Assembly (NCBI GenBank): GCA_041446545.1
Contig: JBGOEJ010000019.1
Location: 1-52,577, forward strand
Source: Fervidibacter canadensis
GTDB lineage: Bacteria; Armatimonadota; Fervidibacteria; Fervidibacterales; Fervidibacteraceae
Reading direction: 5' to 3'
Length of the DNA stretch: 52,577 nucleotides
A program made the translations under genes and the position numbers. Positions within the stretch are counted from its first letter, which is position 1; the number at the start of each line of letters is the position of its first letter. Below, piece after piece: positions 25,631-36,231 of this stretch. A model generated the notes under the pieces. That model was given only the letters and a program-made list of their open reading frames with translations. It was not told where the DNA came from and did not search any database.

Positions 25631-26908
25631 TCACTGTCCTTTGGTCGGTTCAAACCAGCCGACGGTGCGGTTGGTGTCGGTGAAGATTTGACGGGCAGCG
25701 GTGACGAGAAGGTCAGGCGTGACGGCTTTGAGGTTAGGCAAGTGGGCATTGAGCAATTTCCAATCGCCTAAGATTTCGTAGGCGCCGACATGATAGGCGC
25801 GCTCTGTTACGCCGTCCAACGAGCGCAAAAAGTCGGCTTCTTCGCAATGGAGTGTCCGTTCCAACTCTTCGGGCGTCGGTGGCTCTTGCGTCAAGCGAGC
25901 GAGTTCCGCCCAAACGATGTCTTCCACCTCTGCCAACTTCGCCTGCCCTGTCAAGGTGACGAAGACAGAAAAGAGGGCGGCTTCCTTGTGGATGGAATTG
26001 CCCACCCAAACGCTGAGGGCTTTTTGCGTCTCCACGAGTTTCCGATAAAGGCGGGAGGTGCGCCCGTGACCGAGGACATCCGCCAAAATGTGCAAAGCAT
26101 ACGGGACGAGGTGGGTCGTTTCGTCACCGTTCAGTTGGTAAGTCGGGGCGTGAAAGGTCATCGCCAGCAGGGGCAATTCGCCGTGCCCTTTCACTCGGAT
26201 GCGTCGCTCGCTGCGTTGGGGTGGCTCTTTGACTTCGGGCAAAACAGGTAATTCTCGGGGCGCTAAGTCACTGAAGCGCCGCTCCACTTCGGACAAGGCT
26301 TCCTCAGGCGTCAGGTCGCCGCTGAGGACAAGGAAGGCATTGTTAGGCGCATAGAAGCGGCGATAGTGTTCGTAAAGGTCATCACGGGTCATCCGTTCTA
26401 AGTCGCTTCGCCAGCCGATGATGGGGTTGCGGTAAGGATGCACTTGAAAAGCCGTCGCCATCAATTCGGTGAAGAGGCGATGTTCGGGGTGGTTCTCATA
26501 CATCTCCAACTCCCTCAGGATGACGCCTCGTTCCAACTCCGTCTCCTGCGGGTCAAAGAGGGCGTTGGTCATGCGGTCGGCTTCAATGTCCAAGCCGATG
26601 AGCCAGTTCTCTTTGGGCAAGGTCTCAAAGTAGGCGGTGTGGTCGTAGGTCGTGTGCCCATTAAGTGTCCCGCCGTGTTTTTGGATGAGACGGGCGATTT
26701 GCCCTTTGGGGAATTGGGGCGTGCCTTTGAAAAGCATGTGTTCCACCCAGTGGCTGATGCCCGTGATGCCGATTTGCTCATGGCGAGAACCGACGCGATA
26801 AAACGCCCAAACGCTCACGACGGGCGCATGGTGAGCGGGCACCAACAACACTTTCAGCCCATTGGGAAGGGTATGTTCGGTCACCGTCACGACAAACTCC
26901 GTCGTCAT
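25631..26908 (-). CDS. M16 family zinc metallopeptidase
   Basis: A 425-residue pitrilysin-type peptidase with the inverted zinc motif HWVEH (53-57) and the third ligand Glu133 exactly 76 residues later, so it should be catalytically active. NGLKVLLVP at the N-terminus and HPYRNPIIG in the middle are typical. There is no signal peptide, and the length is that of single-unit M16B proteins, which often pair with a second subunit; none is adjacent. A perfect GGAGGTG precedes the ATG at 26908; the frame extends upstream to 26947 but without a better site. It diverges from rsmA. Confidence 0.93.
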   Translation of the reverse strand: MTTEFVVTVTEHTLPNGLKVLLVPAHHAPVVSVWAFYRVGSRHEQIGITGISHWVEHMLFKGTPQFPKGQIARLIQKHGGTLNGHTTYDHTAYFETLPKENWLIGLDIEADRMTNALFDPQETELERGVILRELEMYENHPEHRLFTELMATAFQVHPYRNPIIGWRSDLERMTRDDLYEHYRRFYAPNNAFLVLSGDLTPEEALSEVERRFSDLAPRELPVLPEVKEPPQRSERRIRVKGHGELPLLAMTFHAPTYQLNGDETTHLVPYALHILADVLGHGRTSRLYRKLVETQKALSVWVGNSIHKEAALFSVFVTLTGQAKLAEVEDIVWAELARLTQEPPTPEELERTLHCEEADFLRSLDGVTERAYHVGAYEILGDWKLLNAHLPNLKAVTPDLLVTAARQIFTDTNRTVGWFEPTKGQ

Positions 26909-26971
26909 CGTCGTCACCTCCGCCGCTAAATTGTAGCGGGCAACCACCTTGCATCCAAAGGAGGGTCGTGC

Positions 26972-27871
26972 GTGGCGGAAGGAAAGGAGCGGGCGTTAGA
27001 CCCGTTGCGTCTTTGCTCCGTCGGGACAGTGCGGCGGTTGCTGTTGGAGCATCAAATTCGCCCCTCCAAAGCGATGGGGCAGAGTTTTTTGGTCAACCGA
27101 AGGGTGCTGGCAAAAATCCTTGAGGCAGCGGAGTTGCAGCCTGACGACGGCGCTTTTGAAGTCGGGACAGGCTTTGGGACGCTGACAGCAGCGTTGGCAA
27201 CGCAATGTCGGCAGGTTGTTTCATTGGAAAAGGACAAACGGTTAGCCGAAATCGCCCGAAAACTTCTTTTGCCCTTCCCTAACATCGTCGTCCACCAAGC
27301 CGATGCCCTGACTGTCAATTGGTCGGAGTTGCTCAACGCCCACTTTGTCGCTCGCTGGAAGTTTGTCGCCAATTTGCCCTACGCCATCGGCAAGCCGCTG
27401 TTGATGAGGTTGTTGCGGGAGCGCCACTTGTTCGCCGATGCGACGGTGACGGTGCAGCGGGAGGTCGCTCAACGGATGGTGGCGCAAGCGGGGCAGGACA
27501 ACTACAGCATCCTTTCCGTCGCCGTTCAACTTTACGCCGATGTGCGTGTTGTTGCGACGGTGCCTCCGACGAGTTTTTACCCTGAGCCTGAAGTTTGGTC
27601 GGCGGTCGTGAAGTTAACTTTCCTGCCAGCGCCCAGAGTTTCCGTCGCCGACGAACGGTTCTTTTTTCGCGTGGCAGAGGCGGTGCTTCTCCATCGGCGC
27701 AAAACAGTCGCTAACGCTTTACACCATCGGTTGGGTATCCCGAAGGAACCAGCCAGTCAAATTTTGCGCGATTGTGGGATTGACCCTGAGCGACGGGGCG
27801 AGACGCTGTCGTTGACAGAACTTGCCCGATTGACAGGGCGTTTAAAAGAGGAAATGCGGGGAGTGGGATAA
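26972..27871 (+). CDS. rsmA: 16S rRNA dimethyladenosine transferase
   Basis: A 299-residue SAM-dependent enzyme that dimethylates two adjacent adenines near the 3' end of 16S rRNA. Motifs are GQSFL (36-40), the SAM loop EVGTGFGTLT (63-72), and the catalytic NLPY (134-137). TVQREVAQRM and FYPEPEVWSAVV follow. The C-terminal helical domain is present. GTG start at 26972, eight bases after AAAGGAGG. A slightly long N-terminus (about 25 residues) precedes the usual start. Confidence 0.96.
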   Translation: MAEGKERALDPLRLCSVGTVRRLLLEHQIRPSKAMGQSFLVNRRVLAKILEAAELQPDDGAFEVGTGFGTLTAALATQCRQVVSLEKDKRLAEIARKLLLPFPNIVVHQADALTVNWSELLNAHFVARWKFVANLPYAIGKPLLMRLLRERHLFADATVTVQREVAQRMVAQAGQDNYSILSVAVQLYADVRVVATVPPTSFYPEPEVWSAVVKLTFLPAPRVSVADERFFFRVAEAVLLHRRKTVANALHHRLGIPKEPASQILRDCGIDPERRGETLSLTELARLTGRLKEEMRGVG

Positions 27872-27933
27872 AAAGGGCGGTCAGGGCAAAGGAGGCTTAA
27901 TCCTGACGCTCTCGGTCTGCCACAAAGTTGGTG

Positions 27934-29061
27934 TTACTGCATGGCTTGCTCAATGGCTCGGCGAACGGCGTCCACCGTCGGTGGCAAAGGCTCAGGCAAG
28001 GGAAAAGTTTGCAGGGCTGTCTGAGGGTCTTTCAACCCATGCCCTGTCAATACGCAAACGACGACGGGCTTGGAATGCAAGGACGAAACTTTTCCGTCCT
28101 TGAGCAATTGCTGAAAATAACCTTGGCGCACCAAGTGGAGTAAACCTGCTACGCTGGCAGCAGAGGCAGGTTCTACGAACAATCCCTCTTGTTGTGCCAA
28201 CCACCGATAGGCTTCCACGATGGCGCTGTCTGGGACGGCGATGAAGACGCCTCCCGATTCTTCCCTCACGGTGAGGGCATCTTGCCATCGGGCAGGATTG
28301 CCGATGCGGATAGCGGTCGCAATCGTTTCAGGGTTGGGGATAGGTTCACCCCGCACCAAAGGCGCTGCCCCTTCCGCTTGCACACCGATGACGACAGGCA
28401 ACCGTTGAATGCGCCCCGCTCGTTGATACTCCCGATAGCCTTTCCAATGTGCCGTGATGTTGCCGGCATTACCGACAGGCAGGATGTGGAAGTCAGGGGC
28501 ATCGCCGAGGGCATCGCAAATTTCAAAGGCGCAAGTTTTTTGCCCCTCCAATCGGTCAGGATTCAGCGAATTGAGTAAAGCCACCGGGAGTTGCTCAGTT
28601 AATTCACGCACGATGCGCAAGGCATCATCAAAACTGCCCTGAATGGCACAAACGACCGCTCCATGTGCCAACGCTTGAGAAAGTTTCCCCGCCGCAATTT
28701 TCCCGACAGGAACGACGATGGCGCAGCGAATGCCCGCGACAGCGCAGTAAGCAGCGGCGCTGGCAGAAGTGTTGCCCGTGGAGGCACAAATGCCGACTTT
28801 CAAGCCTTGCTCCAACGCTTTGCTGACGGCAACCGTCATGCCTCTATCCTTGAAACTGCCTGTCGGGTTCGTGCCCTCAAACTTCAGGTAAACTTCCATC
28901 GCTTCGCCCATCAGCCGTTCTAAATGGCGGGCGCGGATCAACGGCGTGTTGCCCTCGTGGAGCGTGACGATGGGCGTTTGATCGGTGACGGGAAGAAAAG
29001 GGCGGTAATGGGCGATGATCCCTCGCCAAGTCGTCGCCCGCAAACGCATGTCCGTCTCCAT
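27934..29061 (-). CDS. thrC: Threonine synthase
   Basis: A 375-residue PLP enzyme that converts O-phosphohomoserine to threonine. The PLP-lysine motif GSFKDRGM has Lys71, preceded by EGNTPL and YLKFEGTNPTG. The PLP phosphate loop GNAGNITAHWKGY is present, and the C-terminal part has EPASAASVAGL. The length and motif order fit the shorter class of bacterial threonine synthases. The ATG at 29061 has GAGGTGA nine bases upstream. It diverges from the HAD phosphatase gene over 118 bp. Confidence 0.94.
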   Translation of the reverse strand: METDMRLRATTWRGIIAHYRPFLPVTDQTPIVTLHEGNTPLIRARHLERLMGEAMEVYLKFEGTNPTGSFKDRGMTVAVSKALEQGLKVGICASTGNTSASAAAYCAVAGIRCAIVVPVGKIAAGKLSQALAHGAVVCAIQGSFDDALRIVRELTEQLPVALLNSLNPDRLEGQKTCAFEICDALGDAPDFHILPVGNAGNITAHWKGYREYQRAGRIQRLPVVIGVQAEGAAPLVRGEPIPNPETIATAIRIGNPARWQDALTVREESGGVFIAVPDSAIVEAYRWLAQQEGLFVEPASAASVAGLLHLVRQGYFQQLLKDGKVSSLHSKPVVVCVLTGHGLKDPQTALQTFPLPEPLPPTVDAVRRAIEQAMQ

Positions 29062-29179
29062 CCACTGTCACCTCAAGAGCGTTTTTTTTCCTTCGGCATC
29101 AACTTTTGTCCCCGCTGCCTGCGCCACATTTTGAGGCAAGGCAAGACGAAGAGATAGGGTGAACTCGGAGGGCGATAGG

Positions 29180-29836
29180 ATGGTTGCCGCTTTCTTTGAT
29201 GTGGATGGGACACTCACCCGCACGAATGTCCTCATGCCATTGGCTTGGTATCAGCGGGCTCATCTGCCCCCATGGCGTTACTACCTTTGGTTGACGGGTT
29301 TGCTGCTTCATGTGCCCATTTACTGGCTGGTAGATCGCATTGACCGCTCGTTATTCGTGCGCCTATTTTATCGTCGCTATGCGGGTTTGCCCGCTGAACC
29401 CGTGCGCCGATGGCACCATCATCATTTCTTGACGATTTTGCTGCCCTTGATTCGGAAGGAGGCCCTCGCTTGCGTTCGGACGCATCAGGCGCAAGGGCAT
29501 CGCATCGTTTTGGTCACGGGCAATTTGGATTTCGCTATAGCACCCTTAGCCGAGTGGCTTGGCGCAGACTTGTTAGCAGCGTCCTTGGAAGAGCGGGATG
29601 GTCTTTTCACAGGGCGACTGATGTCCTCGCCGATGGTGGGGAAAGCCAAAGCGGAGGCTGTCCTTCGCTACGCGCAACAGCACGATATTGACCTGAACCG
29701 CAGTTACGCCTACGGTGACAGCGTCAGCGATGCTTTTCTTTTGGCACTTGTCGGTCATCCTGTCGCCGTCAACCCAGACCGTTCCTTACAGCGCCTTGCG
29801 CACCGTAACGGTTGGCAAATCGTCTCATGGCGGTGA
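29180..29836 (+). CDS. HAD-superfamily (subclass IB) phosphatase
   Basis: A 218-residue phosphoserine-phosphatase-like hydrolase. The catalytic motif is FFDVDGTLT with nucleophile Asp7 and Asp9. Motif II is VLVTGNLDF, motif III includes GKAKAEAVLRY, and motif IV is AYGDSVSD. The helical cap (WRYYLWLTGLLLHVPIYW) is hydrophobic, as in HAD-IB enzymes that act on lipid- or serine-phosphates near membranes. The ATG at 29180 follows a GGAGGG site; a GTG at 29159 is in frame but lacks one. rsmG follows 11 bp later. Confidence 0.9.
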   Translation: MVAAFFDVDGTLTRTNVLMPLAWYQRAHLPPWRYYLWLTGLLLHVPIYWLVDRIDRSLFVRLFYRRYAGLPAEPVRRWHHHHFLTILLPLIRKEALACVRTHQAQGHRIVLVTGNLDFAIAPLAEWLGADLLAASLEERDGLFTGRLMSSPMVGKAKAEAVLRYAQQHDIDLNRSYAYGDSVSDAFLLALVGHPVAVNPDRSLQRLAHRNGWQIVSWR

Positions 29837-29847
29837 GGCGAAGGGTG

Positions 29848-30606
29848 ATGCTGTCGGTATCTGAACGGCAACAGATGCGGCGTTTGTTGGAGCAAGGACT
29901 TCAAGGATGGGGGCAAAGGCTGAGCGAGGCACAGTGGCTACGTTTTGAGCGGTTGACCGAGTTGTTACTGGCATGGAACGAATGGATGAACCTAACCGCC
30001 ATCACCCAACCCGAGCGCATTGCCGTTGAACATTATTTGGACTCTTTGACGCCTTTGGCGTTCGGGTTGATCGGTGAGGGGATGAGCGTCGTGGATGTCG
30101 GGACGGGAGCGGGCTTTCCCGGTTTGCCCTTAGCCATCCTTTGCCCCCTTTCACTCTTCACGCTGGTGGAAGCGACAGGCAAAAAGGTCGCCTACCTTCG
30201 CCAAGCCGTCAAAGAGTTAGGCTTGACCAATGTGGAAATCGTGGAAGGTCGGGCGGAAACCCTTGCCCATGACCGACGCTTTCGGGAAGGCTTTGATGCC
30301 GCTGTCGCCCGCGCTTTGGGGCGGTTGGATGTCGTCTTGGAATGCACTTTGCCGTTCGTTAAAGTCGGTGGCTGTGCCATTGCCTATAAGGGTCCCCGCA
30401 GCGAAGAGGAATTGCCCTTCGGCGAGCGAGCCGCTGGGTTACTGGGCGGACACATAGAAACAGTTCATCGGTTCAACTTGCCAGGGTCAGAGTTACGGCG
30501 GGTGCTGATCATCGTCCGCAAAACGGCGCCGACGCCCTCCCGCTTTCCTCGCCGAGCCGGCATCCCATCCAAGCACCCTTTGGGAGGCTTGACACGAGCG
30601 TCTTAA
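29848..30606 (+). CDS. rsmG: 16S rRNA (guanine-N7) methyltransferase
   Basis: A 252-residue SAM-dependent methyltransferase that modifies G527 of 16S rRNA. NLTAI near the N-terminus, the SAM loop VDVGTGAGFPGLPLAI, LVEATGKKVAYL and ARALGRL are family signatures. A basic 25-residue C-terminal tail extends past the usual end. The ATG at 29848 is preferred over in-frame starts at 29812 and 29827, which lie inside the preceding HAD gene and lack a ribosome site. Confidence 0.94.
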   Translation: MLSVSERQQMRRLLEQGLQGWGQRLSEAQWLRFERLTELLLAWNEWMNLTAITQPERIAVEHYLDSLTPLAFGLIGEGMSVVDVGTGAGFPGLPLAILCPLSLFTLVEATGKKVAYLRQAVKELGLTNVEIVEGRAETLAHDRRFREGFDAAVARALGRLDVVLECTLPFVKVGGCAIAYKGPRSEEELPFGERAAGLLGGHIETVHRFNLPGSELRRVLIIVRKTAPTPSRFPRRAGIPSKHPLGGLTRAS

Positions 30607-30652
30607 GCCATCACAATGCTACCCGAAAAAACCGTTGGGGAGGTGTCAAAGT

Positions 30653-31447
<795 letters not shown>

Positions 31448-31650
31448 TGCCTTCCCCTTCCCTGCCACCCGACAAGGACACCCAAAGTTTTGACCTTGCC
31501 AAGGGAGCAAGGCAACGCGCCCATCTCCGTCTGCCCCATTTGAACTGCATAGCCCAGTTGGACGGCTTTCTCACCACAGCATAAGCGAATGGTTTCGCCT
31601 TCTTCGTTTATTGCCCCACAATTGATGACCGAAGGGGCAGGTGTCGGGCA

Positions 31651-34134
31651 ATGCGTTATGCCCAAGTTTGCTTGGACATCAAACTGGCTGCCATCGGCAA
31701 TGTTTTGACCTACGCCATCCCTGAAGCCTTAGATGGCAAGGTGCAAGTCGGAAGTTGCGTCGCTGTCCCGCTGAGGGAACGGAAGGTCATCGGCTATGTC
31801 GTCGCCGTCAGCGACTCGCCGCCACCCTTGCCCGAAGGCACGCCCATCAAGCCTATCTTGGAAGTCCTTTCCCCCGAACCGCTTTTTGACGACCACTTGC
31901 TCCGATTGGCTCACGCCATCGCCCGCTACTACCATTGCTCGCTGGATGAAGCCTTGCAATTGGTCATCCCGTCAGGTTGGCAGCGGGTCGCTGAGCGGGT
32001 GTTTCGCTTGACGACTCCTGAGGTTTCTGAAAACCTTGTCAAGTCGCCTTTGCAGCGGGCTGTTTTGCAAGCGTTGCAATCGTTGGGAGGGGAAGGAAGT
32101 TACGACGAACTTTCTGAGGCGTTAGGGGAGCCGTCGCCTCGCCAGTTGAGCGCGGCATTGGCATCGCTGAAGCAGAAGGGCATCGTGGAAGAGACGCAGA
32201 CTGTCCGCGCCAAACCGACTCATCCCCGCCCCCTCAAAGCCGTCCGCCTGTCCGAAAAAGGCGCTCAAGTGCTCCGCCAATTGGAAACCGACCCATCTGT
32301 CAAGGCGCAACATCGGCTCACTGACCGTCAACTCGCTGTGCTTTACCGGCTGGAAGAAGGCGTCGCCGAACTGCTCGCCGACCTCGCCGAGGAAGGCTAC
32401 GAACGCAGCGTCATTCAAGCCCTTGTGCAGAAAGGGTTGCTGGACGAACTGAAATTCATCCCCGACCGAAGTTGGGAAACCGACGCCCTCGCTTTTACCG
32501 CCCCTATCGTGGAACTCACCGACGAACAGCAAAAAGCCGTTGATGCGATCGTGCAAGCGCTTAAAAATGCCTCTGTCTCTTGTCCCGTCTTCCTTCTTCA
32601 CGGCGTCACGGCATCGGGCAAGACGGAAGTTTACTTGCGCGTCGCTGAAAACGCTTTGCAGCAGGGTAAGGGCGTCGTCGTGCTTGTCCCTGAAATTGCT
32701 TTGACGGCGCAAATTGTCGGCATCTTTCGGCACCGCTTCGGCGACAAAGTGGCGGTCTGGCACAGCGCCTTGTTGCCGAGCACCCGCTACGAACAATGGC
32801 GGAAAGTGAAGGGTGGCGAATGCCCCGTCGTCATCGGCGCCCGCTCCGCTCTCTTTGCTCCCGTGCCCAACTTGGGGCTCATCATCGTGGACGAAGAGCA
32901 TGACCACTCTTACAAGCAGGAGCAAGGCGTTCGCTATCATGCCCGCGAAGTCGCTTTGATGCGGGCGAAATTAAGCGGCGCGGTCGTCGTCTTCGGGACG
33001 GCGACACCGTCACTGGACAGTTACTACCGCGCCCTGAAAGGCGAATGGACGCTGCTGCGGTTGACTCAACGGGTGGAGGGCAAACCGCTCCCGAAGGTGC
33101 GCCTCATTGACGAACGCACGGCGCCCCACCGCCATTCCGAACTGCTCAGCGACCCGTTGTTGGAAGCGATGGGGCAAGCGTTGCGGGAGGGCGAACAAGT
33201 CATCCTGTTTTTGAACCGACGGGGTTATGCGCGGGTGGCGCTTTGCCCCCACTGCCAATTTGCCGCTCAATGCCCCAACTGCGCCGTCACCCTCGTCTAT
33301 CACGCCGATGGCGAACTGCGCTGTCATCATTGCGGTCATCGGCAACGCCACGCCTCGCACTGTCCGCAATGTGGCGGTGCGATGTCGGTGCTGAGAGGGG
33401 CAGGAACGGAACGGGTGGAAGCGGAGGTGCGTCGGTTGTTCCCGAAGGCGACAGTGTTGCGGCTTGACCGCGATGCTGTCGTCAGCCGAGGCGAACATGC
33501 CCGCATCTTGAATGCCTTCCGCAACGGCGAGGCGCAAGTCCTCGTCGGCACGCAAATGGTCACCAAAGGTTTGGACTTTCCGAAAGTGACGGTCGTCGGA
33601 GTGCTGAATGCCGACCATGCCCTGCTTTTTCCGCACTATCGTGCCGCCGAAGAGTGCTTCCAATTGCTGACGCAGGTGGCGGGACGAGCGGGGCGGGGCG
33701 AAAAACCGGGCGTCGTCTTCATCCAAACCCGCTTCCCAGACCATTACGCCATCCAGTTGGCGATTGCCCAAGACTACCAGCGCTTTTTCGCGACGGAATT
33801 GCCCAACCGCCGCAATCCCGCCTATCCGCCTTACGCCCACTTGGTGGAAGTGCTGACTAACGACCCCGACCAAAACTTGGCGAAAGCCCGTATCAAAGTG
33901 GCAGCGGCAGCCTTTCGGCGCGCCATCGCCGTGCTGACCGCTGTGGGCATAGAAGTGCTGGGACCCAGCGAATGCCTGCTCCCGCGCCTGCAAGGGCGAT
34001 GGCGTTATCACCTGCTTTTGCGCAGCCGACAAAGAAAAATTCTGCACGAAGTCGTGGACAAGGGACTTTCCTTGCTGGACGCCGAAACCCGCTCCGCCTT
34101 GACGATTGATGTTGACCCGCTGCAGTTGATGTAA
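31651..34134 (+). CDS. priA: Primosomal protein N' (replication restart helicase)
   Basis: An 827-residue DEAH-type helicase that reloads the replisome at stalled forks. The N-terminal DNA-binding part (AQVCLDIKLAAIGNVLTYAIP) leads to Walker A (GVTASGKTEVYL), DEEHDHSYKQ and GTATPSLDSYY. The zinc-binding insert has CPHC, CPNC, CHHC and CPQC. The late helicase motifs GTQMVTKGLDFPKV and QVAGRAGRGEKPG are present. It is about 90 residues longer than E. coli PriA, with the extra in the region before Walker A (residues 130-290). The 203 bp before it contain no convincing gene. Confidence 0.96.
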   Translation: MRYAQVCLDIKLAAIGNVLTYAIPEALDGKVQVGSCVAVPLRERKVIGYVVAVSDSPPPLPEGTPIKPILEVLSPEPLFDDHLLRLAHAIARYYHCSLDEALQLVIPSGWQRVAERVFRLTTPEVSENLVKSPLQRAVLQALQSLGGEGSYDELSEALGEPSPRQLSAALASLKQKGIVEETQTVRAKPTHPRPLKAVRLSEKGAQVLRQLETDPSVKAQHRLTDRQLAVLYRLEEGVAELLADLAEEGYERSVIQALVQKGLLDELKFIPDRSWETDALAFTAPIVELTDEQQKAVDAIVQALKNASVSCPVFLLHGVTASGKTEVYLRVAENALQQGKGVVVLVPEIALTAQIVGIFRHRFGDKVAVWHSALLPSTRYEQWRKVKGGECPVVIGARSALFAPVPNLGLIIVDEEHDHSYKQEQGVRYHAREVALMRAKLSGAVVVFGTATPSLDSYYRALKGEWTLLRLTQRVEGKPLPKVRLIDERTAPHRHSELLSDPLLEAMGQALREGEQVILFLNRRGYARVALCPHCQFAAQCPNCAVTLVYHADGELRCHHCGHRQRHASHCPQCGGAMSVLRGAGTERVEAEVRRLFPKATVLRLDRDAVVSRGEHARILNAFRNGEAQVLVGTQMVTKGLDFPKVTVVGVLNADHALLFPHYRAAEECFQLLTQVAGRAGRGEKPGVVFIQTRFPDHYAIQLAIAQDYQRFFATELPNRRNPAYPPYAHLVEVLTNDPDQNLAKARIKVAAAAFRRAIAVLTAVGIEVLGPSECLLPRLQGRWRYHLLLRSRQRKILHEVVDKGLSLLDAETRSALTIDVDPLQLM

Positions 34135-34198
34135 AGACCAGTGACAAAATTAGGCAGCGACAAATGCTGCCTTGGGCTCATGGCGAGGTGACAGGGCA

Positions 34199-35176
34199 AT
34201 GACGATAAGCCGTGACGACCTGTTGCGTTTGCTTCGGGAGGACCCGACGCTGGCGGAGGAACTGCGAGATGTGCTCTTTGGTAGGGAGTTGCGACTTATC
34301 GCCGAAATCGGCGAGCAACTCCGTCAGGTCACCCAATTCCTCGCCACATCCACCCGCGAGTTTGACAGGCGCATGGAAGAGATGCGACGGGAGTTTCAGG
34401 AGCAGATAGCCCAGTTGCGGCAAGAGTTTCGGCAGGCGCTGATAGAGACCCGACAAGAGTTTGAGCGGCGTATGGAAGAGATGCGGCAAGAGTTCCGACA
34501 AGCGTTGGAGGCAATGAGGCAAGAGTTTCAGCAGCAGATGGCAGAGTTGAGAGCGGAAATCCGAGAGGCAGCGGCGAAAGCCGAAGAGGCTCGTCGCCGC
34601 GCCGAGGAAGTGCACGCCGAATGTGACCGCCGCATCAGCGAGGTGTGGGTGCAAATTGAAATCACCCAGCTCAAATTTGCCGAGGTGCTGGAACGCTTGG
34701 ATGCGCGGGAGAGGCAGTGGGCAGGTTTGGCGCAGCGATACAGTCGGCTCGCAGGGTTAGTGCTGGAACTTCGCTACCGCTTGCATCCTTATGGCTTCTT
34801 CGGGGAAATCGTCCGCCGCCCTCAATGGGTGACAGGCGAGGAGCTGGAAGACTTGGTGGAACGGGCAGTGGAAGCAGGCTTACTGACCCGCGAGGAACGG
34901 CGAGAGTTGTTGGACACCGACTTGATCGTGCGGGGCATTCGCGAAGGGAAGCGGACTTGGCTTGCCGTGGAAGTGTCGGGCGTTTTGGATTACGACGACC
35001 TCAAACGCGCTGTCCGACGAAGCCAGTTGCTGGAACGCATCACCAACGAACCCGCCATCCCTGTCATCGCAGGAGAATTGTGCTCGGAGGATTTGCTCCG
35101 AGAGGCGAAATTTCAAGGCGCTTGGGTGCTTTTAGATGGGCGCACCTATTCGCCTGAGCAAACCTCAGAGAATTGA
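34199..35176 (+). CDS. Coiled-coil protein with PD-(D/E)XK-like C-terminal domain
   Basis: A 325-residue protein: a charged helical N-terminus, a long coiled coil with repeated RQEFERRMEEMRQEF-like units (residues about 50-170), then an alpha/beta domain. The latter contains DTDLIV (239-244) and WLAVEVSG (254-261), matching the Asp / Glu-x-Lys layout of the restriction-like fold except that Ser stands in for Lys. DUF3782-like proteins share this build. The function is unknown, perhaps a DNA-linked nuclease relic. The ATG at 34199 has GAGGTG upstream. A second protein of the same design lies at 37615. Confidence 0.7.
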   Translation: MTISRDDLLRLLREDPTLAEELRDVLFGRELRLIAEIGEQLRQVTQFLATSTREFDRRMEEMRREFQEQIAQLRQEFRQALIETRQEFERRMEEMRQEFRQALEAMRQEFQQQMAELRAEIREAAAKAEEARRRAEEVHAECDRRISEVWVQIEITQLKFAEVLERLDARERQWAGLAQRYSRLAGLVLELRYRLHPYGFFGEIVRRPQWVTGEELEDLVERAVEAGLLTREERRELLDTDLIVRGIREGKRTWLAVEVSGVLDYDDLKRAVRRSQLLERITNEPAIPVIAGELCSEDLLREAKFQGAWVLLDGRTYSPEQTSEN

Positions 35177-35214
35177 CGCCTTTTACCGATGAGTTTGTGC
35201 AGGATAGCAAGGAT

Positions 35215-36222
35215 GTGACGAAGTTGGCGGCAATTACGATGGGGATAATGCTGGCGGTTTTGACGGTGGCGTTGATGGGAAGTAAGGCAGGCAACGAACC
35301 GCTTTGCCTGAAAGTTTTAGTGCTCAACTTTGACCCTGTGGTCAACTCACAGGGAAATAAGCGGCTGCATGAAGTTGTCCGCTGGAACGACCCACGCCAA
35401 CTTGCAGAGCAATACATCGCCGACCTCGCCGAATGCAGCGGTGGGTTCGTCCGTTACCGCATCGTGGAATGGCACGACATTGATGCCTTTCCCGCTAAAG
35501 TGGATGGCTTCGTTTACGACGCCATGACTTACTTGCGCTGCTGGCAGGAGCGAAAAGGTTGGCACGAGCCTGATGGGGCGGACTATCGGCGTATCATTGA
35601 CGCCTTTGATTTGGTGCGGCGCATCAACGAAGGCAAGGTGGATGAAGTGTGGCTTTTCGGCGGACCTTACTTCGGCTTTTGGGAATCGCACATGGTCGGA
35701 CCGACGGCTTACTGGTGCAATTCACTGCCGTTGAAGGATGACCGCTTTCGGCGCAATTTCGTCATCATGGGCTTTAATTACGAACGGGGCGTCGGTGAGA
35801 TGTTGGAAAATTTCGGGCACCGTGTGGAAAGCATCTTGACGAAAGTTTACGGGCGTTGGAATCACAAAGTGCCGCTGGAGCAGATGAACACTTGGGAGCG
35901 CTTCACCCTTTACGACAAGGTGGCGCCGAACAATGCCGCTTGCGGCAATGTCCACTTTGCGCCCAACAGCGAGCACGATTACGACTGGGGCAACAAGCGG
36001 TTCGTTTGGAGCACTTGCGACGATTGGCTCAACTATCCTGCCCTGACAGGGAAAAAGCGACTGGTCAATTGCGATGAGTGGGGTGGAGGCGACATTCGGG
36101 CGCACCACAAATGGTGGCTCAAGCATTTGCCCAAAGCCGAAGGCATAGCGCCCGACGGCAAACTGGCAAACTGGTGGAAGTATGTCGTGGACTTCAACCG
36201 CTACCCTGAAAGCGCCCGCTAA
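35215..36222 (+). CDS. Secreted protein of unknown function
   Basis: A 335-residue protein with a likely signal peptide (MTKLAAITMGIMLAVLTVALMGSKAG from the GTG at 35215, cut after KAG). The frame is open from 35173, but the signal-peptide start is favoured. The mature part is rich in aromatics and has motifs KVDEVWLFGGPYFGFWESHM, AYWCNS and NNAACGNVHFAPN, with several Cys and a WWKYVVDFNRYP end. These blocks look like a conserved family of extracytoplasmic proteins, but I do not know its function. It abuts the coiled-coil gene upstream and converges on hemL with 9 bp between. Confidence 0.7.
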   Translation: MTKLAAITMGIMLAVLTVALMGSKAGNEPLCLKVLVLNFDPVVNSQGNKRLHEVVRWNDPRQLAEQYIADLAECSGGFVRYRIVEWHDIDAFPAKVDGFVYDAMTYLRCWQERKGWHEPDGADYRRIIDAFDLVRRINEGKVDEVWLFGGPYFGFWESHMVGPTAYWCNSLPLKDDRFRRNFVIMGFNYERGVGEMLENFGHRVESILTKVYGRWNHKVPLEQMNTWERFTLYDKVAPNNAACGNVHFAPNSEHDYDWGNKRFVWSTCDDWLNYPALTGKKRLVNCDEWGGGDIRAHHKWWLKHLPKAEGIAPDGKLANWWKYVVDFNRYPESAR

Positions 36223-36231
36223 AAAGTTACT

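Noticed and set aside
33010..34047. 345-codon frame antisense to priA
   Set aside because: A shadow of the priA reading frame with no start signal or family features.
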